From: Streptomyces gossypii
Lineage (GTDB): Bacteria > Actinomycetota > Actinomycetes > Streptomycetales > Streptomycetaceae
Assembly (NCBI RefSeq): GCF_025165795.1
Contig: NZ_JAJAGO010000002.1
Span: 372,001-436,000, forward strand
Reading direction: 5' to 3'
Length of the DNA stretch: 64,000 bases
Under the pieces are notes generated by a model. It saw only the letters and a list, made by a program, of their open reading frames with translations, was not told the origin of the DNA and searched no databases. A program made the position numbers and the translations under genes. Positions 50,601-59,740 of this stretch are shown piece after piece (position 1 is the stretch's first letter; each line of letters starts with the position of its first letter).

Positions 50601-51490
50601 CGGACACCATGGGGAAGGCCGGTGCGGGGGCGGACCCCGCCGCGGCCGACGCCTCGACCACCGCCCCCACTTCCAGTGACGGGCGCCGCGTGCGGCTGCG
50701 CGCCGAGGGGCTGACGCTCGCGTACGGGGATCACGCCGTCGTCCACGATCTGGATCTGGACATCCCCGACGGCTCGGTGACGGCTGTGATCGGCCCCAAC
50801 GGCTGCGGGAAGTCGACCCTGTTGCGCGCCTTCGGCAGGCTGATGAAGCCCGCCGGGGGCCGCGTGCTGCTGGACGGCAGGCCCGTGCACACCATGCCCA
50901 CCCGTCAGGTCGCCGCACTGGTGGGGCTGTTGCCGCAGTCGCCGGTCGCGCCGGAGGGGCTGACGGTGGCGGATCTGGTCGCCCGCGGGCGGCATCCGCA
51001 CCAGTCCTGGTACAGCCGATGGTCCGCCAGGGACGAGGACGCCGTCGCCCAGGCACTGCGCAGCACCGGCACGTACGAACTGGCGGAGCGCACGATCGAC
51101 GAACTCTCCGGCGGCCAGCGCCAGCGCGCCTGGATAGCCATGACGCTGGCTCAGGAGACGGAGCTGATGCTGCTCGACGAGCCGACGAACCATCTCGACC
51201 TCGCCCACCAGCTCGATGTGCTCGACCTGGTGCGCACGCTGCACCTGGAGACCGGACGCACCGTGCTGCTGGTCCTGCACGAGCTCTCGCTCGCCGCCCG
51301 CTACGCCGACCGGCTGGTGGCGATGAAGGACGGCCGGATCGTGGCCCAGGGCACGCCGTCCGAGGTGCTGACGGAGGATCTGCTGCGGGAGGTCTTCGAA
51401 CTCCGGGCGCGGGTACGGCACGACGAGGAGACCGGGGTGCCCCTGGTCATCCCGCTGGGCCGGGACCACTCGGCGGGTGACCGCCGGTGA
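50597..51490 (+). CDS. Siderophore ABC transporter ATP-binding protein
   Basis: A 297-residue FepC-type ATPase. Walker A is GPNGCGKST, the Q-loop LLPQSP, the signature LSGGQRQRAWIAM, Walker B LMLLDEPTNHLD and the H-loop VLHELS. It energises the two FecCD permeases. The ATG overlaps the stop of permease 2 (ATGA). It ends 58 bp before the iron box that opens the biosynthesis operon. Confidence 0.95.
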   Translation: MTDTMGKAGAGADPAAADASTTAPTSSDGRRVRLRAEGLTLAYGDHAVVHDLDLDIPDGSVTAVIGPNGCGKSTLLRAFGRLMKPAGGRVLLDGRPVHTMPTRQVAALVGLLPQSPVAPEGLTVADLVARGRHPHQSWYSRWSARDEDAVAQALRSTGTYELAERTIDELSGGQRQRAWIAMTLAQETELMLLDEPTNHLDLAHQLDVLDLVRTLHLETGRTVLLVLHELSLAARYADRLVAMKDGRIVAQGTPSEVLTEDLLREVFELRARVRHDEETGVPLVIPLGRDHSAGDRR

Positions 51491-51548
51491 CGCCCGACGG
51501 GGCCAGGGGAGGGGCGGGTGCGCCAGGTGGGGCGGTCCAGGCTGAAGC

Positions 51549-51567
51549 TTAGGTTAGGCTAACCCAA
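51549..51567. promoter_or_regulatory. Iron box upstream of the siderophore biosynthesis operon
   Basis: TTAGGTTAGGCTAACCCAA matches 17 of 19 positions of the DmdR1/IdeR-type consensus, the best of the three boxes, 118 bp upstream of the decarboxylase ATG. Confidence 0.88.
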
Positions 51568-51685
51568 GTTATCGTACGGACTGTGGGTCCTCGGTGGCAC
51601 ATTGTGCCCGCATGCACATGCGCGGGCATGCGCAGGACGCCGCCACCGCAGGACCGCACCTGGTCACGACCGAAGGGCATCGGCC

Positions 51686-53575
51686 ATGCAGCGTGCTCAA
51701 CTCCCGGCCCGCCGAGGGCTGTACGAATCGGCAGCAGTGGCCGGTGGAGTGGAAGGGCCGCGCGTACTGCGCGAATTGACCGGTGTCGTGCTCGACGCTC
51801 TGGCCGAGGGAGCCGTCGCCCGGGGCGGCCCGGCACCCGCGGGCGGCCCGGCGGAGGTCACCGAGCGGACCATGGCCCGCTGCACCCCGCTGCTCCCCGC
51901 CGAGGGAATCGGCGCCACGGCTGCGCTGACCGATCTCGTACGGGCCGTGACGGAAGGCGCCACCGATCCCGCCGACCCGGCCTGCGCCGCCCATCTGCAC
52001 TGCCCCCCGCTCGCCGTCGCCGTCGCGGCCGACCTCGCGGCCTCCGCGCTCAACCCCTCCATGGACTCCTGGGACCAGGCGCCCGCCGCCGGAGTCATCG
52101 AGGAACAGACCACCGACGCGCTGGCCGCGCTCGTCTACCCCGCACGGGCCGCACCGGACGCCCTCATAACCACCGGTGGCACGGAATCCAACCTCGTCGC
52201 GCTGCTGCTCGCCCGGGAGCGTGCCCGCGCCCGAGGTGCCCGGTCCGTCCATGTGCTGTGCGGGGCCAACGGGCACCACAGCGTGCGCCGCGCCGCCTGG
52301 ATGCTCGGACTGCCCACGCCCCTCTCGGTGGAATGCCGCGACGGGCGCCTCTCGCCCGCCGCGCTCGACCGCGCGCTCGCCTCGCTGAGCGGCCCCGTCC
52401 TCGTGGTGGCCACCGCCGGTACCACCGACGAGGGCCTGATCGACCCGCTCCCCGAGATCGCCGAGATCGCCGCCGCGCACGGCGCGGAGGTCCATGTCGA
52501 CGCGGCGTACGGCGGGCCGCTGCTGTTCAGCGAACGCCTCGCACCCCGACTCGCGGGGCTCGATTCCGCCGTGTCCGTCACCTTCGACCTGCACAAGCTG
52601 GGCTGGCAGCCCGTCGCCGCCGGAGTGCTGGCCGTCGCCGACAACGCCCGGCTCGACCCGCTCTCCTTCAGCACGGACTATCTGAACGCCGACGACGACA
52701 CCGAGGCCGGACTGCCCGACCTCCTCGGCCGCTCCATCCGCACCTCGCGCCGCCCCGACGCGCTGAAGATCGCCGTCACCCTGCGCGCGCTGGGACGGGA
52801 CGGACTCGGGCGGCTCGTGGAGCACTGCGTCGACACCGCGGACCAGTTCGCCCAGGCGGTCGACGCCCATCCGGCGCTGCGTCGCCGCGCGGGCGACATC
52901 GGCATCAGCACGGTGCTGCTGCGGCCGACGGCAGCGGACGCGCTGCCCGCCGCCGAGGGGGACGCGCTGGTCGCCGCGATCCGCAGGCAACTGCTGGCCG
53001 AAGGCCGCGCCGTCCTCGGCCGCGCCGTCGCCACGGACGAGGACGGGCAGTCCCGGCTCTGGCTGAAGGCAACACTGCTCCATCCGCAAGCCCAGCAGGC
53101 CGACCTGGACGGGCTGCTGAAGCTGGTCGCGCACCATGCGGGCCGGACGGCGCCGCCGCCCGGCAGCCCGGAAGCTGCGGCCCCGGCCGCCGGAGCGGAG
53201 TGGGCGGGCGCCCCGGACGCGGGTACGGCGAGTGCCGGCGCGCCAGGGTCCGGCAGCCTGGCCTCCGACGGCCCGGTGGTGGCCTCGGCAGGCGGCGAGG
53301 CGGGTGCTGCCGCCCGGGACGCTGCGGCGGCGCAGACTCCCTCCCCGGCCCAGGCCCCGGCCCCGGCCCCGGCCCCGGCCCCGGACGCGGGTGCGGGTGC
53401 GGGTGCGGATGCGTCGCAGGCGGGCGCGGTGCGGGCCGGCGCCCCGGCTCCGGGTGCCCAAGCGCGGGCTGAGCGGGGCGTCTTGGCCCGGGGCGTCGAG
53501 TTGCCGGGAGCTGTCGTTTCGGCCAGGGCCGCCCCGGGCGCCGACGCACCGCAGGTCCGTGGAGGGCAGCGATGA
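51686..53575 (+). CDS. PLP-dependent (lysine/diamine) decarboxylase with C-terminal tail
   Basis: A 629-residue group II PLP decarboxylase related to DesA/RhbB, expected to make a diamine such as cadaverine. The PLP Lys is in TFDLHKLGWQPVA. TGGTESNLVALLLARERA, CGANGHHSVRRAAW and VDAAYGGPLLFS complete the fold. The catalytic part ends near residue 485. A 140-residue Ala/Pro/Gly tail with an AP hexanucleotide repeat follows, unusual for the family (about 480 residues). The ATG at 51686 has GAAGGG upstream. The stop overlaps the next gene. Confidence 0.9.
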   Translation: MQRAQLPARRGLYESAAVAGGVEGPRVLRELTGVVLDALAEGAVARGGPAPAGGPAEVTERTMARCTPLLPAEGIGATAALTDLVRAVTEGATDPADPACAAHLHCPPLAVAVAADLAASALNPSMDSWDQAPAAGVIEEQTTDALAALVYPARAAPDALITTGGTESNLVALLLARERARARGARSVHVLCGANGHHSVRRAAWMLGLPTPLSVECRDGRLSPAALDRALASLSGPVLVVATAGTTDEGLIDPLPEIAEIAAAHGAEVHVDAAYGGPLLFSERLAPRLAGLDSAVSVTFDLHKLGWQPVAAGVLAVADNARLDPLSFSTDYLNADDDTEAGLPDLLGRSIRTSRRPDALKIAVTLRALGRDGLGRLVEHCVDTADQFAQAVDAHPALRRRAGDIGISTVLLRPTAADALPAAEGDALVAAIRRQLLAEGRAVLGRAVATDEDGQSRLWLKATLLHPQAQQADLDGLLKLVAHHAGRTAPPPGSPEAAAPAAGAEWAGAPDAGTASAGAPGSGSLASDGPVVASAGGEAGAAARDAAAAQTPSPAQAPAPAPAPAPDAGAGAGADASQAGAVRAGAPAPGAQARAERGVLARGVELPGAVVSARAAPGADAPQVRGGQR

Positions 53576-55047
53576 ACGGGTATGGGGAGGAAGGGGCCGG
53601 AGCGGCGGACACGCCGCTTGACCTGCTGGGGGTGGGGGCCGGGCCGTTCAACCTCTCGCTGGCCGCGCTCGCCGACGCGCTGCCCGGCCTGCGGACCGCC
53701 TTCCACGAGCGGCGCCCCGCCTTCCACTGGCACCCCGGCCTGCTCATCGACGGGACCACGCTCCAAGTCCCCTTCATGGCTGACCTGGTGAGCCTCGTCG
53801 ACCCGACCAGCCCGTGGTCCTTCCTCAACTACCTGCGCACGCGCGAGCGGTTGTTCCCCTTCTACTTCGCCGAGCGCTTCCACATCCACCGCGCCGAGTA
53901 CGACGCGTACTGCCGCTGGGTCAGCGAGCGGCTGCCCTCCTGCCACTTCGGCCGCCAGGTCGACACCGTCCGCTGGAGCGCCCCGCACCGCGCATTCGAA
54001 GTGGACTACACCCGCCGCGGACCCGATGGTGGTGTCGACGGCGCCATCGACGCGGCGGGGCGTACGTACGCACGCAACCTCGTGCTCGGCATCGGCACCG
54101 CCCCGCACATACCGGAGCCGCTGCGGCCGCTCGCGGAGGACACCCGCGTGCTGGTGCTGCATTCGGCCGACTACCTGGAGCATCGCGAACGGCTGCTCGC
54201 GGCGCGGCACATCACCGTCGTCGGCTCCGGCCAGTCCGGTGCGGAGGTCTTCCTCGACCTGCTGCGAGACCGCCCGCTGGGCCGGGAGGGCCTGACCTGG
54301 CTCGCCCGCACCCCGGCGTTCGCGCCGATGGAGTACTCCCGGATCGGCCTGGAGCAGTTCACCCCGGACTACACCCGCTATTTCCACGGCCTTCCCGAGA
54401 CCACCCGGGACCAGGTGCTGCCCGAGCAGTGGCAGCTGTACAAGGGCGTCAGCGGCGACACCCTGGGCGACGTCCATGACGAGCTGTACCGCCGCACCCT
54501 GGACGGCGGCTGGCCCGAGGCGTCGCTGACTCCCGGGGTCACGGTGCGCGGCGGCACCCGTACGCCCGCCGGGCGGATCGAACTCGCCCTGGAACACGGC
54601 CAGCAGCGTGCCCGCGGCACTCTCACCACGGACGCCGTCGTGTTCGCCACCGGTTACCGGGAGCGGCCCTTCGAGGAACTGCTCGGCCCGCTGAGCGAGC
54701 ACATCCGCCGTGACGACTCCGGACGGCCGCGCGTCGACCGCGAGCACCGGCTCGTACTGGACTCGTCCGTCGGCGGCAGTGTGTTCGTGCAGAACGCCGA
54801 GCGTCACACGCACGGCGTGGGCGCCCCGGATCTGGGCCTCGCCGCCTGGCGATCGGCGGTGATTCTCAACGCGCTCACCGGACGGGACGCCTACCCGCTG
54901 CCCGCGCGCACCGCCTTCACCACCTTCGGCCTGGACGGTACGACGGCACTCGGCGCACCCGAAGGCGCGTCCCCGGACCCTTCCGGACACATCACAGGAA
55001 GCACGACAGAAAGCACGACAGAAAGCACAACAGGAGGACGTTCGTGA
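53572..55047 (+). CDS. Lysine N6-hydroxylase / ornithine N5-oxygenase-family flavoprotein
   Basis: A 491-residue N-hydroxylating monooxygenase (IucD/DesB/RhbE type). The FAD motif is LLGVGAGPFNLSLAAL, followed by FHWHPGLLIDGTTLQVPFMADLV (in pieces), the NADPH motif VVGSGQSGAEVFLDLL and the family signature VVFATGYRERP. It hydroxylates the amine of lysine or of the decarboxylase product to create hydroxamate precursors. It overlaps both neighbours by 4 nt. The C-terminus ends in a short Ser/Thr repeat (TESTTESTT). Confidence 0.94.
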   Translation: MNGYGEEGAGAADTPLDLLGVGAGPFNLSLAALADALPGLRTAFHERRPAFHWHPGLLIDGTTLQVPFMADLVSLVDPTSPWSFLNYLRTRERLFPFYFAERFHIHRAEYDAYCRWVSERLPSCHFGRQVDTVRWSAPHRAFEVDYTRRGPDGGVDGAIDAAGRTYARNLVLGIGTAPHIPEPLRPLAEDTRVLVLHSADYLEHRERLLAARHITVVGSGQSGAEVFLDLLRDRPLGREGLTWLARTPAFAPMEYSRIGLEQFTPDYTRYFHGLPETTRDQVLPEQWQLYKGVSGDTLGDVHDELYRRTLDGGWPEASLTPGVTVRGGTRTPAGRIELALEHGQQRARGTLTTDAVVFATGYRERPFEELLGPLSEHIRRDDSGRPRVDREHRLVLDSSVGGSVFVQNAERHTHGVGAPDLGLAAWRSAVILNALTGRDAYPLPARTAFTTFGLDGTTALGAPEGASPDPSGHITGSTTESTTESTTGGRS

Positions 55048-56855
55048 CCGCGCAGATACCCGCAACGGCCGCACGTGCCTGGCAGCAGGCCGGCGCACTG
55101 ATCACCGAGAAGATGCTCGGTGAGCTGTCGTACGAGTTCCTCTTCGAACCCGTGACCGACCCGGACCCGGTCACCGAGGGCTCGGACCCAGCCTGGCGGC
55201 TCGACCTGCCGGGTGAGGTCAGCTACCGCTTCCGTGCCCGGCGCGGCGCCTTCCTCTGCTGGGTCGTGGCCGCCGGTTCCGCCACCCGCCACACCGCCTC
55301 CGGGCAGGCGCCCGCGGACGACCCGCGCATCCTGGTCACCGACGCCCGCACCGTCCTCGGACTCTCCGGCATGCGGCTGGCCGATGTGCTGAGCGAACTC
55401 ACCTCGACCGTCGCGAACGAGGCCAAGCGCCTCGAAGCTCCCTTGACAGCAGCCGAGTTGGCAGCGCTGCCCTACGACGAGGCGGACGGCCGCCTGACCG
55501 GCCACCCGCGCATCGTCGTCAACAAGGGCCGGGTCGGCTTCTCGGCCGCCGACCGCGCGAACTTCTCACCGGAGGCGCGTACCGCCTTCCCCGTCCGCTG
55601 GGCGGCCGTCCACCGGGACCTCGCCAGCTTCCGTTCCGTGCCGGAACTGGACGAGGAGACGCTGCTCGCCGAGGAGTTGGACGCAGAGACCCGTGCGGCC
55701 TACCGGGAGCGGCTCTCCGCGTACGGCGACCCGGCCGACTACCTGTGGATGCCCATCCACCCCTGGCAGTGGGAGGAGATCGTCGGCACCCTCTACGCCG
55801 CCGAAGTCGCCACCGGCCGCATAGTCTTGCTCGGCGACTCCGCCGACAGCTATCTGCCGCACCAGACCATCCGCACGCTGGCCAACATCAGCCACGCGAG
55901 CCGACGCGACGTCAAGACCGCCTGCTCCGTACGGAACACGCTGGTCTACCGGGGCCTGAACTCCGCCGCGACCCTCGCCGGTCCGGCGGTCACCCAGTGG
56001 CTGCGCTCCCTCCACGAGGGGGACGAACTACTGCGCGACGAATACCGGTTCGACCTGCTGGGCGAGGTGGCCGCCGTCTCGGTGACCCACCCGCTCTTCG
56101 GCTCCCTCGAAGAACTGCCCTACCGCTTCCACGAGACGCTCGGCGCCCTGTGGCGCGAGCCGCTGCGCACCCGCGTCGCCGAAGGCGAACGGGCGATCTC
56201 CCTCGCCGCGTTGCCCTACCGGGACCACCACGGCGACAGCGTCCTCGCCCACCTCGTCGGCACCTCCGGTATGAGCCCCGAGGACTGGTTCGGCAAGCTC
56301 TACGACCTCATCCTCACCCCGCTGCTGCACTGGCTCTACCGCTACGGCGTCGCGTTCTGCCCGCACAGCCAGAACCTCGTCCTGATCACCGACCCGGACG
56401 GCCGCCCCCTGCGGGTCCTCATCAAGGACTTCGCCCAGGGCGTGGACCTCGTCGAGGCGGATCTGCCGGTGCACGACACGCTCGCTCAGGAGGCCCGGAA
56501 GGACATGCTGCGCTGGCCCGCCCCGCTCATGGCCCAGTCGCTGTTCTCCTCCGTCTTCTCCGGCCAGGTCCGCTTCCTCGCCGAGATCGCGTACGACGAC
56601 CTCGGCTACGCGCGCGGCGCGATGTGGGAGCAGGTACGCGCCGTCATCCGCGCCTACGCCGACCGTTTCCCCGAGGACGCCAAGCGCTATCCGGACCTCG
56701 ACCTGTTCGCGGCCGATGTCGAGCGGGTCTGCCTCAACCGCGAGCACTTGGCGGGGGAGGGCTTCGAACGGGTCGACCGGGACGAGGAGTTCGACGTCCG
56801 CTACGGCCGCGTGCCCAACCCGCTGGCCGGGCGTGGTCCGGAGGGCGCCTGGTGA
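55044..56855 (+). CDS. IucA/IucC-family NRPS-independent siderophore synthetase
   Basis: A 603-residue NIS synthetase that adenylates a carboxylate and condenses it with an amine or hydroxylamine. Motifs: GHPRIVVNKGRVGFS, MPIHPWQWEEIV, IRTLANISHASRRDVKTACS (nucleotide site), VRNTLVYRGL, and the C-terminal FhuF-like iron-transporter part (AFCPHSQNLVLI, LIKDFAQGVDLV). The order decarboxylase-hydroxylase-synthetase follows the desferrioxamine logic, but the DesC acyltransferase is missing. It overlaps both neighbours. Confidence 0.95.
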   Translation: MTAQIPATAARAWQQAGALITEKMLGELSYEFLFEPVTDPDPVTEGSDPAWRLDLPGEVSYRFRARRGAFLCWVVAAGSATRHTASGQAPADDPRILVTDARTVLGLSGMRLADVLSELTSTVANEAKRLEAPLTAAELAALPYDEADGRLTGHPRIVVNKGRVGFSAADRANFSPEARTAFPVRWAAVHRDLASFRSVPELDEETLLAEELDAETRAAYRERLSAYGDPADYLWMPIHPWQWEEIVGTLYAAEVATGRIVLLGDSADSYLPHQTIRTLANISHASRRDVKTACSVRNTLVYRGLNSAATLAGPAVTQWLRSLHEGDELLRDEYRFDLLGEVAAVSVTHPLFGSLEELPYRFHETLGALWREPLRTRVAEGERAISLAALPYRDHHGDSVLAHLVGTSGMSPEDWFGKLYDLILTPLLHWLYRYGVAFCPHSQNLVLITDPDGRPLRVLIKDFAQGVDLVEADLPVHDTLAQEARKDMLRWPAPLMAQSLFSSVFSGQVRFLAEIAYDDLGYARGAMWEQVRAVIRAYADRFPEDAKRYPDLDLFAADVERVCLNREHLAGEGFERVDRDEEFDVRYGRVPNPLAGRGPEGAW

Positions 56856-58270
56856 CCGGCGCGGCTGGAACGGCCGTCGCGGGGACCACCCCGGCAACGT
56901 CCGCCGCTCCGCCCTTCTGGCGCCGTCCGGTGGGGCCCCGCCCGCTGGCGGCCCGTACGGCGGCGGGCGCCGCGATGCGCGGCGAACTCGCCGCCCGCGA
57001 GGTGCGACGCCTGACCCTGCTGGCACCGGACCCGCACGCCCGCTTCGCCGCCGTCGACCTTGACGGCGGCTTCGCCCTCGACACGGTGCTCGACGACGGC
57101 TACGGCGCCTGCACCTACCTCTTCGCCTGGGACGCGGAGCGCGGCACCTCGGACGCGCCCGCGCTGCGCCCGTACTACGACACCTACTCCGACCTCCTGC
57201 TGCGCCCCGACCCCGCCACCCTGCTGCCCCAGCCCGCCGAGGACGGCAGCTGGTACGCGGTCTGCGACGCCGAGTGGCCCGACGGCACCCCCGTACGGGT
57301 CGCGCCCCGCACCCTGCTGCGCCGGCAGTTGGCCGACGCGGAGGAGTGGGGCATCGTCCCCTCCGTCGGCCTCGAACACGAGGTCACCTTCTACCGGCCC
57401 GACGGCACCCCCCTCACCGCCCACGGCACCGACTACGCGCTCGGCGGCACCGAGCCGATGGCGCCACTCCTGCGCGACGTGCGCGGCACGCTCCGGGAGG
57501 CCGCGCTCGGCGTCGAGTCCGCCCGCGCCGAATGCCACCCCGGGCAGTACGAGATCGTGCTGCGCCACCGGGATGCCCTGGCGGCCTGCGACGACGCGAT
57601 GATCCAGCAGACGCTGGTGCGCCAGACCGCCGTACGGCACGGCCTGCACGCCTCCTATCTGGCCGCCGAGGCCCCCGGCCAGGGAAGCTCCTGCCATGTC
57701 CACCTCTCCCTGAACGACCTCCACGGCGTGAACACAGGCGTGAACACAGGCGTGAACACAGAAACAGCTGCGCGCCGCCCCAGCCCCCTGCTGGGCTCCT
57801 TCCTCGCCGGAGTGCTGCGCGCCGCCGCCGACCTCACCCTGATCTGGGCCCCCACCGTCAACTCCTACGTACGGCTGCGCAATGGCGGCTTCGCGCCCAC
57901 CACCGTCCGCTGGGGCGTCGACGACCGCACCGCCGCCGTACGACTCGCCGGGCGCGGCAACTCGCTGCGCCTGGAGTGCCGTTTCCCGGGCGCGGACGCC
58001 CAGCCGCATCTGGCGGTCGCCGCGCTGCTCGCCGCCGGTCTCTCCGGCATACGGGACGAGCTGCCGGAGCCGCCCGCCGGTGAAGCCGTCGACCGGCTGG
58101 CCACCACCCCGTGGCAGGCGCTGGAACGGTTTGCCACCGCCCGGCTCCCCGCCCGGCTCCTGGGCAGGGAGGTGGTCGACCACTACGCCGCACTGTTCCA
58201 GTCCGAGCTGGACGCCTGGTGCGGGAGCGTCACCGACTGGCAGCGACGGCGCGGGGCACAGCGCTCATGA
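56852..58270 (+). CDS. Glutamine-synthetase-like ligase within siderophore operon
   Basis: A 472-residue GlnA-fold enzyme. The GS motifs are all present: SVGLEHEVTFY, ESARAECHPGQYEIVL, GSSCHVHLSL, NSYVRL with TTVRWGVDDRTAAVRL, and LECRFPGADAQPHLAVAALLAAGLSG. The N-terminal half resembles gamma-glutamyl-polyamine or amide synthetases more than nitrogen-assimilation GS. It may attach a carboxylate (for example glutamate) to the diamine or siderophore amine. A 12-bp repeat encodes GVNT three times in a loop. GTG start, GTGA overlap. Confidence 0.85.
   Translation: MTGAAGTAVAGTTPATSAAPPFWRRPVGPRPLAARTAAGAAMRGELAAREVRRLTLLAPDPHARFAAVDLDGGFALDTVLDDGYGACTYLFAWDAERGTSDAPALRPYYDTYSDLLLRPDPATLLPQPAEDGSWYAVCDAEWPDGTPVRVAPRTLLRRQLADAEEWGIVPSVGLEHEVTFYRPDGTPLTAHGTDYALGGTEPMAPLLRDVRGTLREAALGVESARAECHPGQYEIVLRHRDALAACDDAMIQQTLVRQTAVRHGLHASYLAAEAPGQGSSCHVHLSLNDLHGVNTGVNTGVNTETAARRPSPLLGSFLAGVLRAAADLTLIWAPTVNSYVRLRNGGFAPTTVRWGVDDRTAAVRLAGRGNSLRLECRFPGADAQPHLAVAALLAAGLSGIRDELPEPPAGEAVDRLATTPWQALERFATARLPARLLGREVVDHYAALFQSELDAWCGSVTDWQRRRGAQRS
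57725..57760 (+). repeat. Three exact 12-bp tandem repeats in the GS-like gene
   Basis: GGCGTGAACACA three times in a row encodes GVNT x3 between the HVHLSL motif and the next conserved block. The frame is kept, so this is a loop-length change rather than a disruption. Confidence 0.85.
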
Positions 58271-59616
58271 GCGCCTCCGCCACCGAACAGCCGACGGGAC
58301 CGGCGGATGGGCCGGGGCAACCAGGGCAACCAGGGCAACCAGGGCGGCCGGGGCGGCCGGGACCGGGCGCCACGCTCAGGGAACTGGCGGCGGCACCGGC
58401 CCTGCTCCCGCTGCTGGGCTGGAGCCTGCTCGCGCGGCTGCACCTCTCCGCGAGCGTCATCGCCCTGCTCGTCGTCGCCGCCGACCTCACCGGCTCCTAC
58501 GCCACCGCGGGCCTGGTCACGGGCGCGCTCGTCCTCGGCCAGGGCATCACCGGACCCCTGCGCGGCCGTGCCGTCGACCGCCGCCCGGCCGCCCGCCTCC
58601 TCGTCTGGACCTCGCTGCTCTACGGTGCGGGGCTCGGGGCGCTGGCGGCCGTACCCGCGAGCGCCGGGTGGCAGACCCTGGCGGGGGCGGCGTTCCTCGT
58701 CGGTCTCGCCTGCCCGCCCTCGACACAGGTGTCGCGGTGCAAGGTCGCGCAGCTCACCGAGGGGCCGCTGCGGCAGCGTGCGTACACGCTCCAGGCCACG
58801 GTCAACGAGATCGTGCTCGTGCTGGGACCGGGCGTGGTGTCCCTCGCCCTCGCGGCCTTCGGGGCGCGCGGCGCGGTCGCCGTCTGCGGGGTGCTGGCGG
58901 TGCTCGGCGGCCTCGGGCTTGCACACGCGGTGCGCCGCGCCGGAGTCGACAGCCCGGACTCCCCCGCCTGCCCGCCGCCGTCGGCTCCCATCCCACCCTC
59001 AGCCCCCCGCGCCTCCGGCACCCCGGGGCCGCAGGACAGCTCACTGCTGCGCAACCGTCCCGCGCTGCGCGCCATCGCCGCCGTCACCGCCCTCATCGCG
59101 GCCTTCTCCGTCATCGATTTCATCCTGGTCTCCTGGGCGCACTCCCGTGGCACGCCCGCGCTCGGCGGTCTCCTCACCGGCGTCTGGGCCGCCGGGTCCG
59201 CCGTGGGCGGTCTCGCCGCCACGGTCGGGCTCACCGGCACCGCCGTGCTGCGCCGTCGGCTCGCCCTTGTCGCCCTCGGTGTGGCCCTGCTGCTGCCCGC
59301 CCTGTCCGAACGGCTGGGCGCGGGCACCCCGACGACCGTCTGCCTGGCCCTCGCGCTGGGCGGCACCGTCATTCCGCCCGCCCTCGCCGCCCTCTATGAC
59401 AGCGTCGCCGAACTCGCGGGTGGTGCCCGCCGCGGCGAGGCGTTCGGCTGGATCGCTTCCCTGACCACGGCCGCCGCCGCCATGGTCAGCCCGCTGGCCG
59501 GGATGGTCCTCGACCGCTGGGGTGCCGTGGCCGCGACCGGGCTCGCCCTCGCCGCCTGCGCCGCCGCCCTGGCGCTCGCCCCCGCCAGGCTCTCGGCGAG
59601 CAAAGCCACCCCGTAG
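58267..59616 (+). CDS. MFS transporter, probable siderophore exporter
   Basis: A 449-residue major facilitator protein with about twelve membrane helices after a Gly/Pro/Gln-rich N-terminus encoded by short repeats (58315-58365). It is the last gene of the operon, and its ATG overlaps the GS-like stop (ATGA). Position and family suggest export of the finished siderophore. Import is covered by the FecCD system upstream. Confidence 0.9.
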   Translation: MSASATEQPTGPADGPGQPGQPGQPGRPGRPGPGATLRELAAAPALLPLLGWSLLARLHLSASVIALLVVAADLTGSYATAGLVTGALVLGQGITGPLRGRAVDRRPAARLLVWTSLLYGAGLGALAAVPASAGWQTLAGAAFLVGLACPPSTQVSRCKVAQLTEGPLRQRAYTLQATVNEIVLVLGPGVVSLALAAFGARGAVAVCGVLAVLGGLGLAHAVRRAGVDSPDSPACPPPSAPIPPSAPRASGTPGPQDSSLLRNRPALRAIAAVTALIAAFSVIDFILVSWAHSRGTPALGGLLTGVWAAGSAVGGLAATVGLTGTAVLRRRLALVALGVALLLPALSERLGAGTPTTVCLALALGGTVIPPALAALYDSVAELAGGARRGEAFGWIASLTTAAAAMVSPLAGMVLDRWGAVAATGLALAACAAALALAPARLSASKATP

Positions 59617-59740
59617 CGCCCGCCGCCCGGGGACCGGCAGACACTGGGGATCGACCGTCCTGCCCTGCGTATGGCTGAAGACGGCGAGCGGCCCGGCATG
59701 TCGCTGCCGTACGGAGGACCGTGGGCCGTTCACTCGGGCC

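Noticed and set aside
57725..57760. Regular 12-bp repeats considered as a CRISPR-like array
   Set aside because: There are no spacers, the frame is kept, and it encodes GVNT three times inside the GS-like gene. No CRISPR array or cas gene is visible in the window.
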